A stretch of 36,742 bases of DNA from positions 1 to 36,742 of the IMG/VR virus record IMGVR_UViG_3300045996_001829; one strand, given 5' to 3'. Below the pieces are notes generated by a model. It ran no database searches. It worked only from the letters and a program-made list of their open reading frames with translations, and had not been told where the DNA came from. The DNA is from a virus. Position 1 is the first letter of the stretch, and the number at the start of each line of letters is the position of its first letter. The translations under genes were made by a program, and so were the position numbers. This document shows, one piece after another, positions 1 to 9,341 of this stretch.

Positions 1-2
1 GG

Positions 3-1478
3 GGCTACTGTGTGATCACTGGGCGGACGAGTACCACCGTGGTGACTGTCACCGTGATCAATTCGCTGGTGGATACCACGGCCAAGTCGGTATGGCGCCT
101 GGGGCTCTATTCGGACACGACGGGCTACCCCGCCTGTACGACCTTCTACGGTGATCGACTCTATCGTGGGGGCGTGCCGGAAATTCCGGAACGGCTCGAC
201 GGCTCGCGCGTGGGCGATTACGACAACATGGCGCCGTCTTCCTCCCTCGATGGGACGGTGACCGATAGCCATGCCGTGTCCTTCCGACTGAACTCCGACG
301 ACGTGCAAACGATTCGCTGGATGAAGGGCACCTCCAACGGGGTCGCGGTGGGCACCTTCGAAGGCGAGTGGTTGGTGAGCCCGTCCACGTTGAAAGAAGC
401 GTTGACCCCGACGAACGTCCACGCCGAACAGTCCTCCGACTGGGGCAGTGCGGATACGCAGCCGGTGAAGTGCGGTTCCTCGCTCCTCTACATCGAGAAG
501 GGCAGCACCCGCGTCCGTGAAATGAACTATCTGTATTACGAGAACACGTTGCAGTCGACGGACTCGACGGTGCTCGCTGAACACATTACGAAAGGCAAGT
601 ATGACCCGGCTGATCCTGATGCGGGCGAGTCCACCGTGGCGTCGTCCGGGTTGGTCGAACTGGCCTATCAGAAGAAAAAGATCCCGGTCATCTGGGCCCC
701 CCGGCGCGATGGGATTTTGGTGAGTTGTGTCTTCAGCAAAGAGGACAAAGTGGTCGGGTGGGAGCGGCACGAGATCGGGGGCTATTCCAATTCAGGTCAT
801 ACGGTCCACGCGCTGGTGGAATCGTGTTGTGTGATCCCGTCCTCAGACGGTCACTATGACGAACTCTGGTGTGTGGTGCAACGGTACATCAATGGCCGCT
901 CTGTTCGCACCGTGGAGTTCATGACCGACATCTGGGAACAGGGCAACGATCCGGTGGATCAGTTCTTTTTCGACTGCGGGCTCACGTATGACGGGGCTGC
1001 GGCGAGCACGATTACTGGGCTGTATCACTTAGCCGGCGAAACTGTTCAAGTCCTCGCTGATGGCGCCGTGCATCCCGATTGCGTCGTGAGTGCGACCGGG
1101 ACGATCACGCTCGATCGCGCGTCCTCGGTGGTGCATGTGGGCTATGCCTACAACAGTGACGGGCAAACACTTCGCTCCGACGCGGGCTCTGCGACGGGGA
1201 CCGCGCAAGGAAAAGTCCAGCGCACGAACCGGGTGGTGTTTCGCCTGTATGACTCGGGCGGGATGTCGGTGGGCCCGTCCTTTGACCGATTGTCGCGTTT
1301 GACCTTTCGCACGGGCGCGGATCCGACGAATGAGGCGGTCCCCCTGTTTACCGGGGACAAAGATGTGCCGTGGCCGGAAAATTACACAACGGAGAACCTC
1401 ATATGCTGGCGGTTCAACAAAGGACTCTCGGGGACGGTGGTGGCGATCATGCCGTCGCTGGTCACCCAAGACCGGTAG
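3..1478 (+). CDS. Tail nozzle protein (T7 gp12-like), 5' truncated
   Basis: The frame is open to the left edge, so the N-terminus is missing; the first in-frame GTG at 12 is probably an internal codon. About 490 residues remain. The sequence has the pattern typical of podoviral tail tubular B/nozzle proteins: an STRVREMNY strand, a WAPRRDG segment, a late beta-rich part around LTYDG and ADGAVHP, and the ending TVVAIMPSLVTQDR. Proteins of this family form the distal tail tube through which DNA leaves. Its 3' end overlaps the next gene by 76 bases. Family assignment is from recalled family patterns plus gene order (nozzle, core proteins, fibre). Confidence 0.8.
   Translation, partial: GYCVITGRTSTTVVTVTVINSLVDTTAKSVWRLGLYSDTTGYPACTTFYGDRLYRGGVPEIPERLDGSRVGDYDNMAPSSSLDGTVTDSHAVSFRLNSDDVQTIRWMKGTSNGVAVGTFEGEWLVSPSTLKEALTPTNVHAEQSSDWGSADTQPVKCGSSLLYIEKGSTRVREMNYLYYENTLQSTDSTVLAEHITKGKYDPADPDAGESTVASSGLVELAYQKKKIPVIWAPRRDGILVSCVFSKEDKVVGWERHEIGGYSNSGHTVHALVESCCVIPSSDGHYDELWCVVQRYINGRSVRTVEFMTDIWEQGNDPVDQFFFDCGLTYDGAAASTITGLYHLAGETVQVLADGAVHPDCVVSATGTITLDRASSVVHVGYAYNSDGQTLRSDAGSATGTAQGKVQRTNRVVFRLYDSGGMSVGPSFDRLSRLTFRTGADPTNEAVPLFTGDKDVPWPENYTTENLICWRFNKGLSGTVVAIMPSLVTQDR
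1391..1394 (+). promoter_or_regulatory. Ribosome binding site fixing the start at 1403
   Basis: GGAG lies 8 bases before the ATG at 1403, inside the nozzle gene. The alternative in-frame ATG at 1370 has no such site, and no start codon occurs between 1403 and the conserved part of the protein. Confidence 0.6.
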
Positions 1479-1900
1479 ATATTGTCAAGTTCGAGCCGTG
1501 GCACTTGACGTGGCTCGCGCTACAGCCATCTCAGGGGCACGTCGCGCATTTGCTCACGCGCTCCCACGGCCAAGCGTTGCAGTACACCGGGCCCTGCTTT
1601 ACCGCCTTCGCCGGCCGAGACGTGATCGCCGTCGCGGGGATCTGCAAATTCTGGGAGGGTCGCGCGCAAGTGTGGTCGATGCTCTCCCCGCTGATGCCGC
1701 AGTACAAAAAGACGATTCACAAAGCGGTGAAAAAAGTGATCGACGGCTATCGCGTGGCACGACTCGAGTGCGTGGTGGACCCCCGGTATCCCGCTGCGGT
1801 GCGGTGGGCGATGCGACTGGGGTTTGACCACGAATCGAACATGCTCAATTACGGGCCGGATGGGTCAACCCATCTGATGATGGTGAGGATCGAAATCTAA
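1403..1900 (+). CDS. GNAT-like protein in the internal virion gene group
   Basis: This is a 165-residue product. The core (VDIVKFEPWHL near residue 25, a central FAGRDVIAVAGICKFWEG strand-turn, then a helix and the ending WAMRLGFDHESNMLNYGPDG) looks like the compact acetyltransferase-like proteins found between nozzle and core-protein genes in T7-like phages, in the place of T7 gp13. The typical acetyl-CoA loop (Q/RxxGxG/A) is not obvious, so catalysis is uncertain; a structural or assembly role is possible. The start at 1403 is chosen for its GGAG site. The gene is followed after one base by the gp14-like gene. Confidence 0.6.
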   Translation: MLAVQQRTLGDGGGDHAVAGHPRPVDIVKFEPWHLTWLALQPSQGHVAHLLTRSHGQALQYTGPCFTAFAGRDVIAVAGICKFWEGRAQVWSMLSPLMPQYKKTIHKAVKKVIDGYRVARLECVVDPRYPAAVRWAMRLGFDHESNMLNYGPDGSTHLMMVRIEI

Positions 1901-1901
1901 G

Positions 1902-2423
1902 ATGGCAGATCCAGCGACAATTCTCATCGGGGTGACACTGGCTGGGGCCGCGATGAGTGCAGTCGGCGCCGTGGGTCAAGCGAACGCGGCGGCTTCCGCA
2001 GGGAAGTACAACGCCCAGATGAAGCAAAACCAAGCGGTCGCGTCGATGGATCAGGCGAATGCGGACGCGCAGCGGGTTCAGCGCGAGGGCACACGGGCCG
2101 CTGGTTCGCTCTTAGCCGGCTACGGGGCGTCAGGCGTGGCGACCGATGAAGGCAGTCCGCTCGATGTCTTGCGGGATAGCTGGACCCAGAACGCGCTCGA
2201 TGTGTCCAACATCATGTATCGGGGTCGCTTGAAAGCGACAGGCTATTACAACGATGCCACGCTGGATCGGCATTCGGCAGAAGTGGCGAGTGAACAGGGC
2301 CCGCTCAATGCGTCGGCCTATCTCCTCACCGGGGCGGGTCGCGCGGGCTCAAATTACTATGCGTCGAAACGACCGCTGACCCAAACGGCGGGCGGCGGGT
2401 ACGCCACGAACACACTGGACTAA
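1902..2423 (+). CDS. Internal virion protein (T7 gp14-like)
   Basis: The product has 173 residues. A hydrophobic, Ala/Gly-rich segment at about residues 7-34 is followed by a helical, Gln/Ala-rich stretch (30-75) and a LLAGYGASGVATDEGSP motif. This is the usual pattern of small ejection proteins that sit in the internal core and enter the host envelope during DNA delivery. Its position between the GNAT-like gene and two long core proteins matches the T7 order 13-14-15-16. The ATG lies directly behind the upstream TAA. Confidence 0.7.
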   Translation: MADPATILIGVTLAGAAMSAVGAVGQANAAASAGKYNAQMKQNQAVASMDQANADAQRVQREGTRAAGSLLAGYGASGVATDEGSPLDVLRDSWTQNALDVSNIMYRGRLKATGYYNDATLDRHSAEVASEQGPLNASAYLLTGAGRAGSNYYASKRPLTQTAGGGYATNTLD

Positions 2424-2426
2424 ACG

Positions 2427-3983
2427 ATGCCACGGATTAAACCGTACGAACAACAGATTACGAGTCAAGGGGACTTCCCGACGCGAGGCGCGAACCCGTC
2501 CGACTTTGGGGGACCGGGGATGGTCAACGCCGGAACCGGGGTGCAAAACCTCGCGGCCGATGGCTTTCAGATTCAGCGGTTCTTGCTGGCGAATAAATCG
2601 CGGCAGGAAGTGACCGACGCCGAGACGGGCCTCCTGAGATTGGCTGCGGATACTGAGCAAGAACTGATGGCCCGCTATAAAGCGTGGAAGCCGGGGGATC
2701 CGTCGTTGGCGGAATCCTATCAAGGGATCATCAAACAGCGGCTCGATAACTTCGGCTACACGGAAGACGGCACGGAGAAGTACGAGACGCAAGCGGGCAA
2801 CCATGCGTTTCGCACCGGGGCCGAACGGCTATCCGCCCAAGCCCTCAAACACGCTTCACAGCTTGACGCGGATCTGGCCGGCAAAGCGGCCGTCCTCCAA
2901 TACAACGAGACGGTGGCGAAGCAAGGGAACTTCTTGCAAGCCCACCCGAATTTCTACGAACTCCGCAAAGAAGAATTCGGCTCGATCATCGACAATCCGT
3001 ACGGCGTGTATAGCACGATCCCCGGTGTCGAGCGCGAGAAGCTCAGACAAGAAGGCACGGCCGCACTCGCGTATGCTGCGGCCCAAGGGCATATCCGCCG
3101 AGCCCCTCACGTCATGCTCGAGAAGTTTCGTGATCCCGCGTTGGCTCAAGACGAACAATATGGGTGGATGACGCGCGATATTCCGGCGAGCAAGTTCGAT
3201 GATTTGATCCGACAGGCCAACACCGAAGCCCACGCCCTCGAGACTGAACAAGCGCGGATTGAAGCGGAACGGAAGCGCCAAGCGATCGAACTTTCTCGCG
3301 CGAAAGAAACGGAGTTGGTCGAGAAACTCCTGTTGCACCAGCAAGACCCTAAGCACAATCCCGCGATGACGTCGGGGGATGTGCTGGAAGCACTGGACGG
3401 CGGGATGGACGGGGAAAAAGGCTTGACGATGTGGCGCCTCCTCGAAGCCCAAGCCAAGGAAGATCCCTATAAGCCGGTCCATACAAATCCGGCCGTGGAA
3501 AACATGCTGTTCAAGCGCATCCATCTTCCGGATAACGACCCGAGAAAGATCATCGAGTTGGATGAGGTCATTAAGCATAAGTCCCAACTGAGTTGGTCCT
3601 CGTTCAACTATCTGAAGCAAGAGATCATCGACAACCGCTCCCCAGAGGGCAGCGTCTTCAACAAAGAGAAAGCGGAATTCTATAAAGCCTACGAGCAACA
3701 AGTCCTCAAACCAGGACCGTTCGGGATCTACGCGGACCCGACAAACGGTGGTCATTGGCTGCGCTTCAAGGCAGATACGGAAGAGGCGATCAAACACATT
3801 CGCAAAGAGGGGGGCAATGCTCGGGACGTGTTCAATCCCAAGAGCCAACATTTCAGAGGCTCGAAAGAAGTGTTGAGTCAGTACACGGCGACCGGCTTCG
3901 GGTCAACCGAAACATCATCGGCCCCGGCCAAACCCCCGGCTGAACGGAAATCACTCGATAGCATCTTTGGAGTCAAACAGTGA
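2427..3983 (+). CDS. Internal virion protein (gp15-like position)
   Basis: The 518-residue product is predominantly helical and charged, with a Glu/Arg/Lys-rich coiled-coil-like region around residues 270-300 (ETEQARIEAERKRQAIELSR). No enzymatic motif is visible. Position and size fit the middle-sized ejection protein of podoviruses, although sequence alone does not prove homology with T7 gp15. The stop overlaps the GTG start of the next gene (GTGA), indicating translational coupling and a joint role in the internal core. Confidence 0.6.
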   Translation: MPRIKPYEQQITSQGDFPTRGANPSDFGGPGMVNAGTGVQNLAADGFQIQRFLLANKSRQEVTDAETGLLRLAADTEQELMARYKAWKPGDPSLAESYQGIIKQRLDNFGYTEDGTEKYETQAGNHAFRTGAERLSAQALKHASQLDADLAGKAAVLQYNETVAKQGNFLQAHPNFYELRKEEFGSIIDNPYGVYSTIPGVEREKLRQEGTAALAYAAAQGHIRRAPHVMLEKFRDPALAQDEQYGWMTRDIPASKFDDLIRQANTEAHALETEQARIEAERKRQAIELSRAKETELVEKLLLHQQDPKHNPAMTSGDVLEALDGGMDGEKGLTMWRLLEAQAKEDPYKPVHTNPAVENMLFKRIHLPDNDPRKIIELDEVIKHKSQLSWSSFNYLKQEIIDNRSPEGSVFNKEKAEFYKAYEQQVLKPGPFGIYADPTNGGHWLRFKADTEEAIKHIRKEGGNARDVFNPKSQHFRGSKEVLSQYTATGFGSTETSSAPAKPPAERKSLDSIFGVKQ

Positions 3984-6900
3984 CACCGGTTCAAGAAGCA
4001 TTGAAAGAAGGCTATAGCCAAGACGAGATCAACAGCTATCTCGCGGAACGCTCGCAGCAAGCGTTAGCCGAAGGCTACACCCCACAGGAGGTTCAGCAAT
4101 ACATCCGTGAGAACGTCCACCAGCAACCGGAGTTCAACAAGACAGCGATCGCAGCCCCGGCCCATGACACGCTCGCAGCACGGCCGTCCCCCACGACACT
4201 TGGGGAAGCGATTGAAACCGGCTGGGGCTGGTCGACGATGAGCCTTGGGAAATCAGCATTCAGTGGAGAAGGCAAGCTGCCCGAAATGGATCTCTCGAAT
4301 TCTCCCTGGTATCTGCGTGCGGCTGGCAATCTCTCCACCTTTGTGGGCGATGCGCCAGCGATCATCGCGGGCTATGCGATGGGTGGGGCGAATCCGATCA
4401 CGGGAGCGGGCGGCGCCTTAGCCCTTCCAATGGGATTGAGGAAAGTGTTCATCGACGCAATCGAACAGGGCCAAGCGATCGACAAAAAGGATTTCGCCAC
4501 ACGCGCGATCGAGACGATTTGGGAAACGGCGAAGGGGTGGGTGACTGGGGCCGCGACGGCCGGCGTGGGTGGCAAAGCGGCCAAAGACTTGGCGAACGCA
4601 GCAATCCCGTCTGCAGCCAAAACCATTATTCCAACAGCGGCCGAGCTTGCCACGCTCACAGAAGTCAGTGCTCGACTCGAGGGCCATGCCCCAGAGCCCC
4701 AGAGTTTGCTCGATAACGCTTTGCTGTTGGGTGTCATGAAGACCGTGACCCCGTGGTCTTATCCGCAGCCTCCGAAAGTCATGAAAGACATTTACGTGAA
4801 AACTGGCACGCACCCGGATGAAGTCTCTCTGGATGCCATGCGCGGGGATCGCGGGGTGTGGCAGGACACGCTCGATGGCGCGATGCCGAAGGCGTACCAG
4901 GAACGGGTGGAGATCGAACCGACTGGGCAGACGCAAGCGCAGAGAGCCCCGTCACAAAAGATGCCCGCTTCACCAACGGAAGAGTCGGGAGAGTTCTTGT
5001 ACCACGGGTCTGATAAATCCGGGGCTGATGCCATTAAAAAGCAAGGGGCGCTCGGTGGGCACACGGAAAGAACGTGGCTGACTGAAGATCGAAAGATTGC
5101 TGAAGCGTACGCGAAACAAAAAGGTGGTGAAGTCTTCAAAGTCCGGAAAAGCGATGTTCCACCCGAGTTATTGGAAGAACAGAACATCGAGGAAATGTCG
5201 GGCAACAAGTTTTACTCCATTCCGACGTTCGGCCCGTGGCGTGATGCGCGCGTGCCGTTTCAGAAGGAGGAAGCGAGCCAAGCTCCACCGCCTCCGACAT
5301 TGACCCCCGAGCAACAGGCCCAAGCTCGCGCCTTCATGGAACAGCCCTTTGCGGCCGTGCCTCAGATGCCGAACGAACCCTCACGGCCCACGCACATGAA
5401 TTACAACCGGATTGATACGGCTGACGAAACAAAACAAACCCTCTCGCGGCTCTCGGAAATTTATGAAGCGAAGATCCTCGAGAAACGGCAAGCCCCCAGA
5501 ACGTGGGAACAGTCGACAAACGACGCGGCTCAAGTGCTCTCCGATCTCCTCGATGCCTCACCGAAAGAAGTGATGGCGTTCTTGAACGGGGGCAAAGGCC
5601 CCTCGGCTACTGCCCAGTTATTGGCCCGTAAGGAGTTGGCACTAGGGTTTATGGAAGACCTGATGCGCTCTCGTGCGGCTCTTAAAGCGAAGGGTGATGA
5701 AGCGACCCCGGAAGACATCGCCGCGTTCCTCGCCCAAGTGGAACGAGTCAGCAATGTGCAATCGAGCTTCCTGGGACATCGCGCCGATACCGCTCGCGCC
5801 TTGAACGCGCTGAAGTCGACGAAGCGTATCGCAGAGCGATCCCAAGCGATTGTCGATGCGGTCAACTCCTACGGTGGCCCGGAGAATGTGGCGAAGCTGG
5901 TCGATATGTTGGGTGAGTATGACTCCCCCGCACAAGTCGCGAAGTTTGCCAAGGAAGCGACCAAGGCGACGAAGTGGGAAATGGTGGTCGAAGCGTGGAA
6001 AGCCGGGTTGGTGTCCGGATTGAAAACCCACGAGGTGAACTTCCTCTCGACGCTGGCGTTCACGGTCTTGCGTTTGAACACCGAAGCGATCGCAGCGGTG
6101 CAAGGCTTGGCACGCTCGGGCCCCGACAAAGTGTACATGAGCGAATTGCCGGCGAGAGTCTTAGGGCTCACCAAAGGCATGTATGACGGGATGAAAGCGG
6201 CCGGCGCAGTCCTTCGGACAGGTGACAACCTCGAAGCCGCAAAGACCGATCAGAAGGGCCCTGCGATCCCTGGTAAGGCCGGTGAGGTGATCCGCACCCC
6301 CTTCCGGATGCTCTCAGCTGAAGACACCGTACTGAAAACGATGAACCGACAGGCGGAACTCTATGCCCAAGGGGTCCACAAAGCCCTCGATGAAGGACTG
6401 AAATTTGGCACCGATGCGTTCTTCAAGCGTGCGGTGGAACTGGCGACGAACCCGACTGAATCGATGGTCGAAGCGGCCGATAAAGCGGCAGCACGCTACA
6501 CGTTCAACATGCCCCTCGGTCCTGCTGGGCAAGCCTTTCAACGGTTCGTGAAACTCGCCCATCTCGAGATGGTGTTCCCGTTCATCTCGACACCAGGGAA
6601 CATCTTCAAAGAAACGGCCCGCATGACACCGGGGTTGAACCTCGCGATCAAGGAGTGGCGGGAGGATTACGCAGCCGGTGGCGCACGCCGCGATAAAGCG
6701 ATGGCGGAAGTCACCCTCGGCGCCTCGATCATGGGCGCGGTGGTGCTCATGGCGATGCAAGGGCAGATCACGGGCAACGGCACCCCGGAGAAAGGTCATC
6801 GAGCGACGGAACGCGCAGCCGGGTGGAAACCCTATGCGGTGAAAACCCAAGTGGGTTATGTCGATGGCTACCTCCGGATGGCCCCGATCGGACCGCTCAT

Positions 6901-7666
6901 TGGTCTCGCAGTCGACGGATACGAATTCTCGAAATACATGACGAGTGAAGAACGCGATCAGTGGTCGCGCATGTTGGCCTTCGCCTTTGCCCAGAACGTC
7001 ACGAACCAAACCTTTTTCACGGGCGCCGTCAACCTCGTGAACGTCCTGCAGGATCCGAGTCGGTATGGCGAGAACTACTTTGAAACCCTCGCAGCGACGG
7101 CAATCCCACAAGCCGTGGGACAGACGGCGCAAGAACTCGATCCGCTCCTCCGAGAGATTCATGGAATGCGGGAAGCGATGTTGGCGCGTATCCCCGGTCA
7201 ACGCGAAGGATTGCTCCCGAAGCGTGATCTCTTTGGGAAGCCGATCGACAACCCCGAGCACTTGTGGTTCGGCAGTCCGTTCACTGTCTCGCCCGTCAGC
7301 ACCGATAAGGTCCGAACGGAAGCGGCACGGATCGGCTTTGCCACTCCGACGATCCCGAAAAAGATCGATGTCGTCCCGACTGTGCGCTTGGGCAACGATG
7401 ACAAAGTGGCGCTCTCGCCCGAACAACGCGATGTGTTTGCGTCGAAGTCCGGGCAATACGCCTACGAAGAACTGAACAAGATGGTGCATCAACCGGCGTG
7501 GGATATCACCCCCGACATCATCAAGCGGAAAGAATTTGAACTGATGTTCAAGAAAGCTCGGGACCGGGCAGAGAAAGAACTGTTCGAACAGATTATCAAG
7601 ACGGACGAGGCGAAAGACCGGATCAAGAAAACCGAGCAAGCCGTGAAACCGAAGGAGAAGAAATGA
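3980..7666 (+). CDS. Large internal virion protein (gp16-like position) with ADP-ribosyltransferase-like segment
   Basis: The product has 1228 residues and starts with GTG behind a TGGAG site. It opens with two related helical repeats (EALKEGYSQDEINSYLAE and QALAEGYTPQEVQQYIRE, about residues 6-45). A Gly-rich hydrophobic stretch follows (121-154). Residues 337-415 look like an ADP-ribosyltransferase/PARP-type fold: YHGS at 341-344, then WLTEDRKIAEAYA at 366-378 and a GEVFKV strand. The C-terminal third (FPFISTPGNIFKE onward) contains a hydrophobic helix, ASIMGAVVLMAMQ. It recalls the large polyvalent-protein-associated (LPD38-type) region. No lysozyme or transglycosylase motif was recognised, unlike T7 gp16. 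The role is inferred to be DNA ejection. Confidence 0.65.
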   Translation: MTPVQEALKEGYSQDEINSYLAERSQQALAEGYTPQEVQQYIRENVHQQPEFNKTAIAAPAHDTLAARPSPTTLGEAIETGWGWSTMSLGKSAFSGEGKLPEMDLSNSPWYLRAAGNLSTFVGDAPAIIAGYAMGGANPITGAGGALALPMGLRKVFIDAIEQGQAIDKKDFATRAIETIWETAKGWVTGAATAGVGGKAAKDLANAAIPSAAKTIIPTAAELATLTEVSARLEGHAPEPQSLLDNALLLGVMKTVTPWSYPQPPKVMKDIYVKTGTHPDEVSLDAMRGDRGVWQDTLDGAMPKAYQERVEIEPTGQTQAQRAPSQKMPASPTEESGEFLYHGSDKSGADAIKKQGALGGHTERTWLTEDRKIAEAYAKQKGGEVFKVRKSDVPPELLEEQNIEEMSGNKFYSIPTFGPWRDARVPFQKEEASQAPPPPTLTPEQQAQARAFMEQPFAAVPQMPNEPSRPTHMNYNRIDTADETKQTLSRLSEIYEAKILEKRQAPRTWEQSTNDAAQVLSDLLDASPKEVMAFLNGGKGPSATAQLLARKELALGFMEDLMRSRAALKAKGDEATPEDIAAFLAQVERVSNVQSSFLGHRADTARALNALKSTKRIAERSQAIVDAVNSYGGPENVAKLVDMLGEYDSPAQVAKFAKEATKATKWEMVVEAWKAGLVSGLKTHEVNFLSTLAFTVLRLNTEAIAAVQGLARSGPDKVYMSELPARVLGLTKGMYDGMKAAGAVLRTGDNLEAAKTDQKGPAIPGKAGEVIRTPFRMLSAEDTVLKTMNRQAELYAQGVHKALDEGLKFGTDAFFKRAVELATNPTESMVEAADKAAARYTFNMPLGPAGQAFQRFVKLAHLEMVFPFISTPGNIFKETARMTPGLNLAIKEWREDYAAGGARRDKAMAEVTLGASIMGAVVLMAMQGQITGNGTPEKGHRATERAAGWKPYAVKTQVGYVDGYLRMAPIGPLIGLAVDGYEFSKYMTSEERDQWSRMLAFAFAQNVTNQTFFTGAVNLVNVLQDPSRYGENYFETLAATAIPQAVGQTAQELDPLLREIHGMREAMLARIPGQREGLLPKRDLFGKPIDNPEHLWFGSPFTVSPVSTDKVRTEAARIGFATPTIPKKIDVVPTVRLGNDDKVALSPEQRDVFASKSGQYAYEELNKMVHQPAWDITPDIIKRKEFELMFKKARDRAEKELFEQIIKTDEAKDRIKKTEQAVKPKEKK

Positions 7667-9003
7667 CCATCTCAAATCAGAACAACCGTGTGACCCAAGT
7701 CGGCAACGGGAGCACCGATACCATTGCCATCCCCTTCCCGGTGCATACGCCCTATGACGATCTTCGGGTGGTGTCGGTGGTCATTGCGACCGGGGTGGAA
7801 ACCGACGTCACGGCCGAATCAGGCTGGACGTGGAGTGGGAGTGCCGACAGCCAAGGGCACTACCCCAACGGCGGGACGATCACGATTGTCGCTGGCGCCT
7901 GGGCGTCGACGATCCGGATGGTGGCCTATCGGGATCCTGACCCTATCCAAGAACTCGACCTCGTGGAAGACGACAGTCTCCCGGTGGAAGAGGTGGAAGC
8001 GGCCATCGATTATCTGACCATGTTGGTTCAACGGCTCGACGAACTGTCCCAACGGACGCTCCGACAACCGGACGGGGATGCAGATGAAATTGTCGCGATG
8101 CCGGCCACCGTCGAGCGTGCGTCCAAGTATCTCGGGTTCGATGCGGCCGGCGATCCCGTCGCGCTCGATGCCCCGACCGATACGGCGCTCACGTCGGCCT
8201 TTGTCGAAACCCTCCTCGATGATGCGAACGCCGGGGCCTTTGTCGAAACCTTGGTCACGGCCCTGTCCGCGCTCACGGCTCCTGCGGTGGGCGATCTTCT
8301 GGCGATCTCCGATGTGAGCGACGGGGATCTTGGCTTAAAAATCACCCTCGCGAATCTGTTCAAGGTGATCAACGAGTTCACGGAAGATACCACCCCGGAC
8401 TGGGCCGCAGATTTTCTCGCGACCTACGACGCGAGTGCGTCAGCGGCCAAGAAGATCAAACTGAGTTCGCTGGTCGCCTCCCAAGCGGAAGTGAACGCGA
8501 TGACGAGCACGGCCAAGCTGTTGACCCCCAACCACAACAAGCTGATTCCAGGGACGGTCATCGCCACCACCTCGGGCGGGAATGTGACCTTGCATAGCGC
8601 GATCCCGGCCGGCGTGAAGCGGATTACGGTGATGTTCAACGGGGTGTCGTTAAGCGGGACCGATAACATCCTCATTCAAATTGGCGATGCGGGCGGGGTC
8701 GAGACGACGGGCTACATCTCCTCATCCTGCAATCAAGCCGGCACGGTGGTGAACTCAACGGCCGGGTTTATCCTCGGCGTGGCGTCGGCAGCGGGGGTGG
8801 TCAGTGGGGCCCTCACGCTCTCGTTGTTGAGTGCGGCCGGGTTTCTCTGGGCGGGCGCGGGCGCCGTCAAAATCTCCACGAGTGCCACCAGCTACTTCGC
8901 GGGCGAAAAGTCGCTGACGGCGGAATTGACACAACTCATTATGGTCGTGACCGGTGTCGACACCTTCGACGCGGGCTCGGTCAGCATCCTCTATGAAAGG
9001 TAA
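7663..9003 (+). CDS. Tail fibre protein with T7 gp17-like N-terminus
   Basis: The product has 446 residues. Residues 1-135 match the phage T7 tail fibre attachment domain pattern: IPFPVHTPYDDLRV, a GGTITIVAGA strand, RDPDPIQELDL and DSLPVEEVEAAIDYL...LSQRTLRQP. The middle is low in cysteine and rich in Ala, Thr and Asp, with beta-rich repeats. The C-terminus (about 290-446) has short Gly/Ser/Ala-rich strands that probably bind the receptor. The ATG overlaps the upstream stop (ATGA). The N-terminal domain would fix the fibre to the tail encoded upstream. The receptor cannot be predicted. Confidence 0.8.
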   Translation: MTISNQNNRVTQVGNGSTDTIAIPFPVHTPYDDLRVVSVVIATGVETDVTAESGWTWSGSADSQGHYPNGGTITIVAGAWASTIRMVAYRDPDPIQELDLVEDDSLPVEEVEAAIDYLTMLVQRLDELSQRTLRQPDGDADEIVAMPATVERASKYLGFDAAGDPVALDAPTDTALTSAFVETLLDDANAGAFVETLVTALSALTAPAVGDLLAISDVSDGDLGLKITLANLFKVINEFTEDTTPDWAADFLATYDASASAAKKIKLSSLVASQAEVNAMTSTAKLLTPNHNKLIPGTVIATTSGGNVTLHSAIPAGVKRITVMFNGVSLSGTDNILIQIGDAGGVETTGYISSSCNQAGTVVNSTAGFILGVASAAGVVSGALTLSLLSAAGFLWAGAGAVKISTSATSYFAGEKSLTAELTQLIMVVTGVDTFDAGSVSILYER

Positions 9004-9007
9004 TCCC

Positions 9008-9325
9008 ATGAAAGGCTATCGCAAACCGAGCGGCGTCTATATCGAACTCGACAATACCGTGCCTGTCTCGGACTCGTTGGTCGAGGTGGCGTTACGGCCG
9101 TCTGCCGATCACGTCTTCGCGGACGGATGGCAAAGCGACCCGTTGAACGCGGCCGTGTGTTGGCGGGCGAAAACGGTGGCCGAACAGACCGCAGACAAAA
9201 ACACGGAACTGCAAGCCTTCCTCGACACCGCAGGGGGCAAGGCGCTGAAAGCGTTAGTGACGGTGCTGATCAACAAGAACGTGCTGACGCTCGCGGAAGT
9301 CCGCGCGGTGTACCGGACGTTATAA
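9008..9325 (+). CDS. Small conserved-type protein after the tail fibre
   Basis: The product has 105 residues. The start at 9008 has AAAGG 7 bases upstream; an earlier in-frame ATG at 8954 lies deep in the fibre gene and is unlikely. The N-terminus reads like a fibre-associated strand (GYRKPSGVYIELDN), followed by a helical C-terminal half (EQTADKNTELQAFLDT...LINKNVLTLAEVRAVYRTL). Its position suggests a fibre accessory or assembly protein. No recognised family. Confidence 0.6.
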   Translation: MKGYRKPSGVYIELDNTVPVSDSLVEVALRPSADHVFADGWQSDPLNAAVCWRAKTVAEQTADKNTELQAFLDTAGGKALKALVTVLINKNVLTLAEVRAVYRTL

Positions 9326-9341
9326 CCAGGAGGGACAACGG

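Noticed and set aside
2856-3851. 331-codon minus-strand frame opposite the gp15-like gene
   Set aside because: No ribosome binding site or domain pattern; it lies in the middle of the late plus-strand operon.
6314-7675. 453-codon minus-strand frame opposite the large internal virion protein
   Set aside because: His, Arg and Phe-rich antisense composition without motifs; the plus strand carries a coherent late gene coupled to its neighbours.
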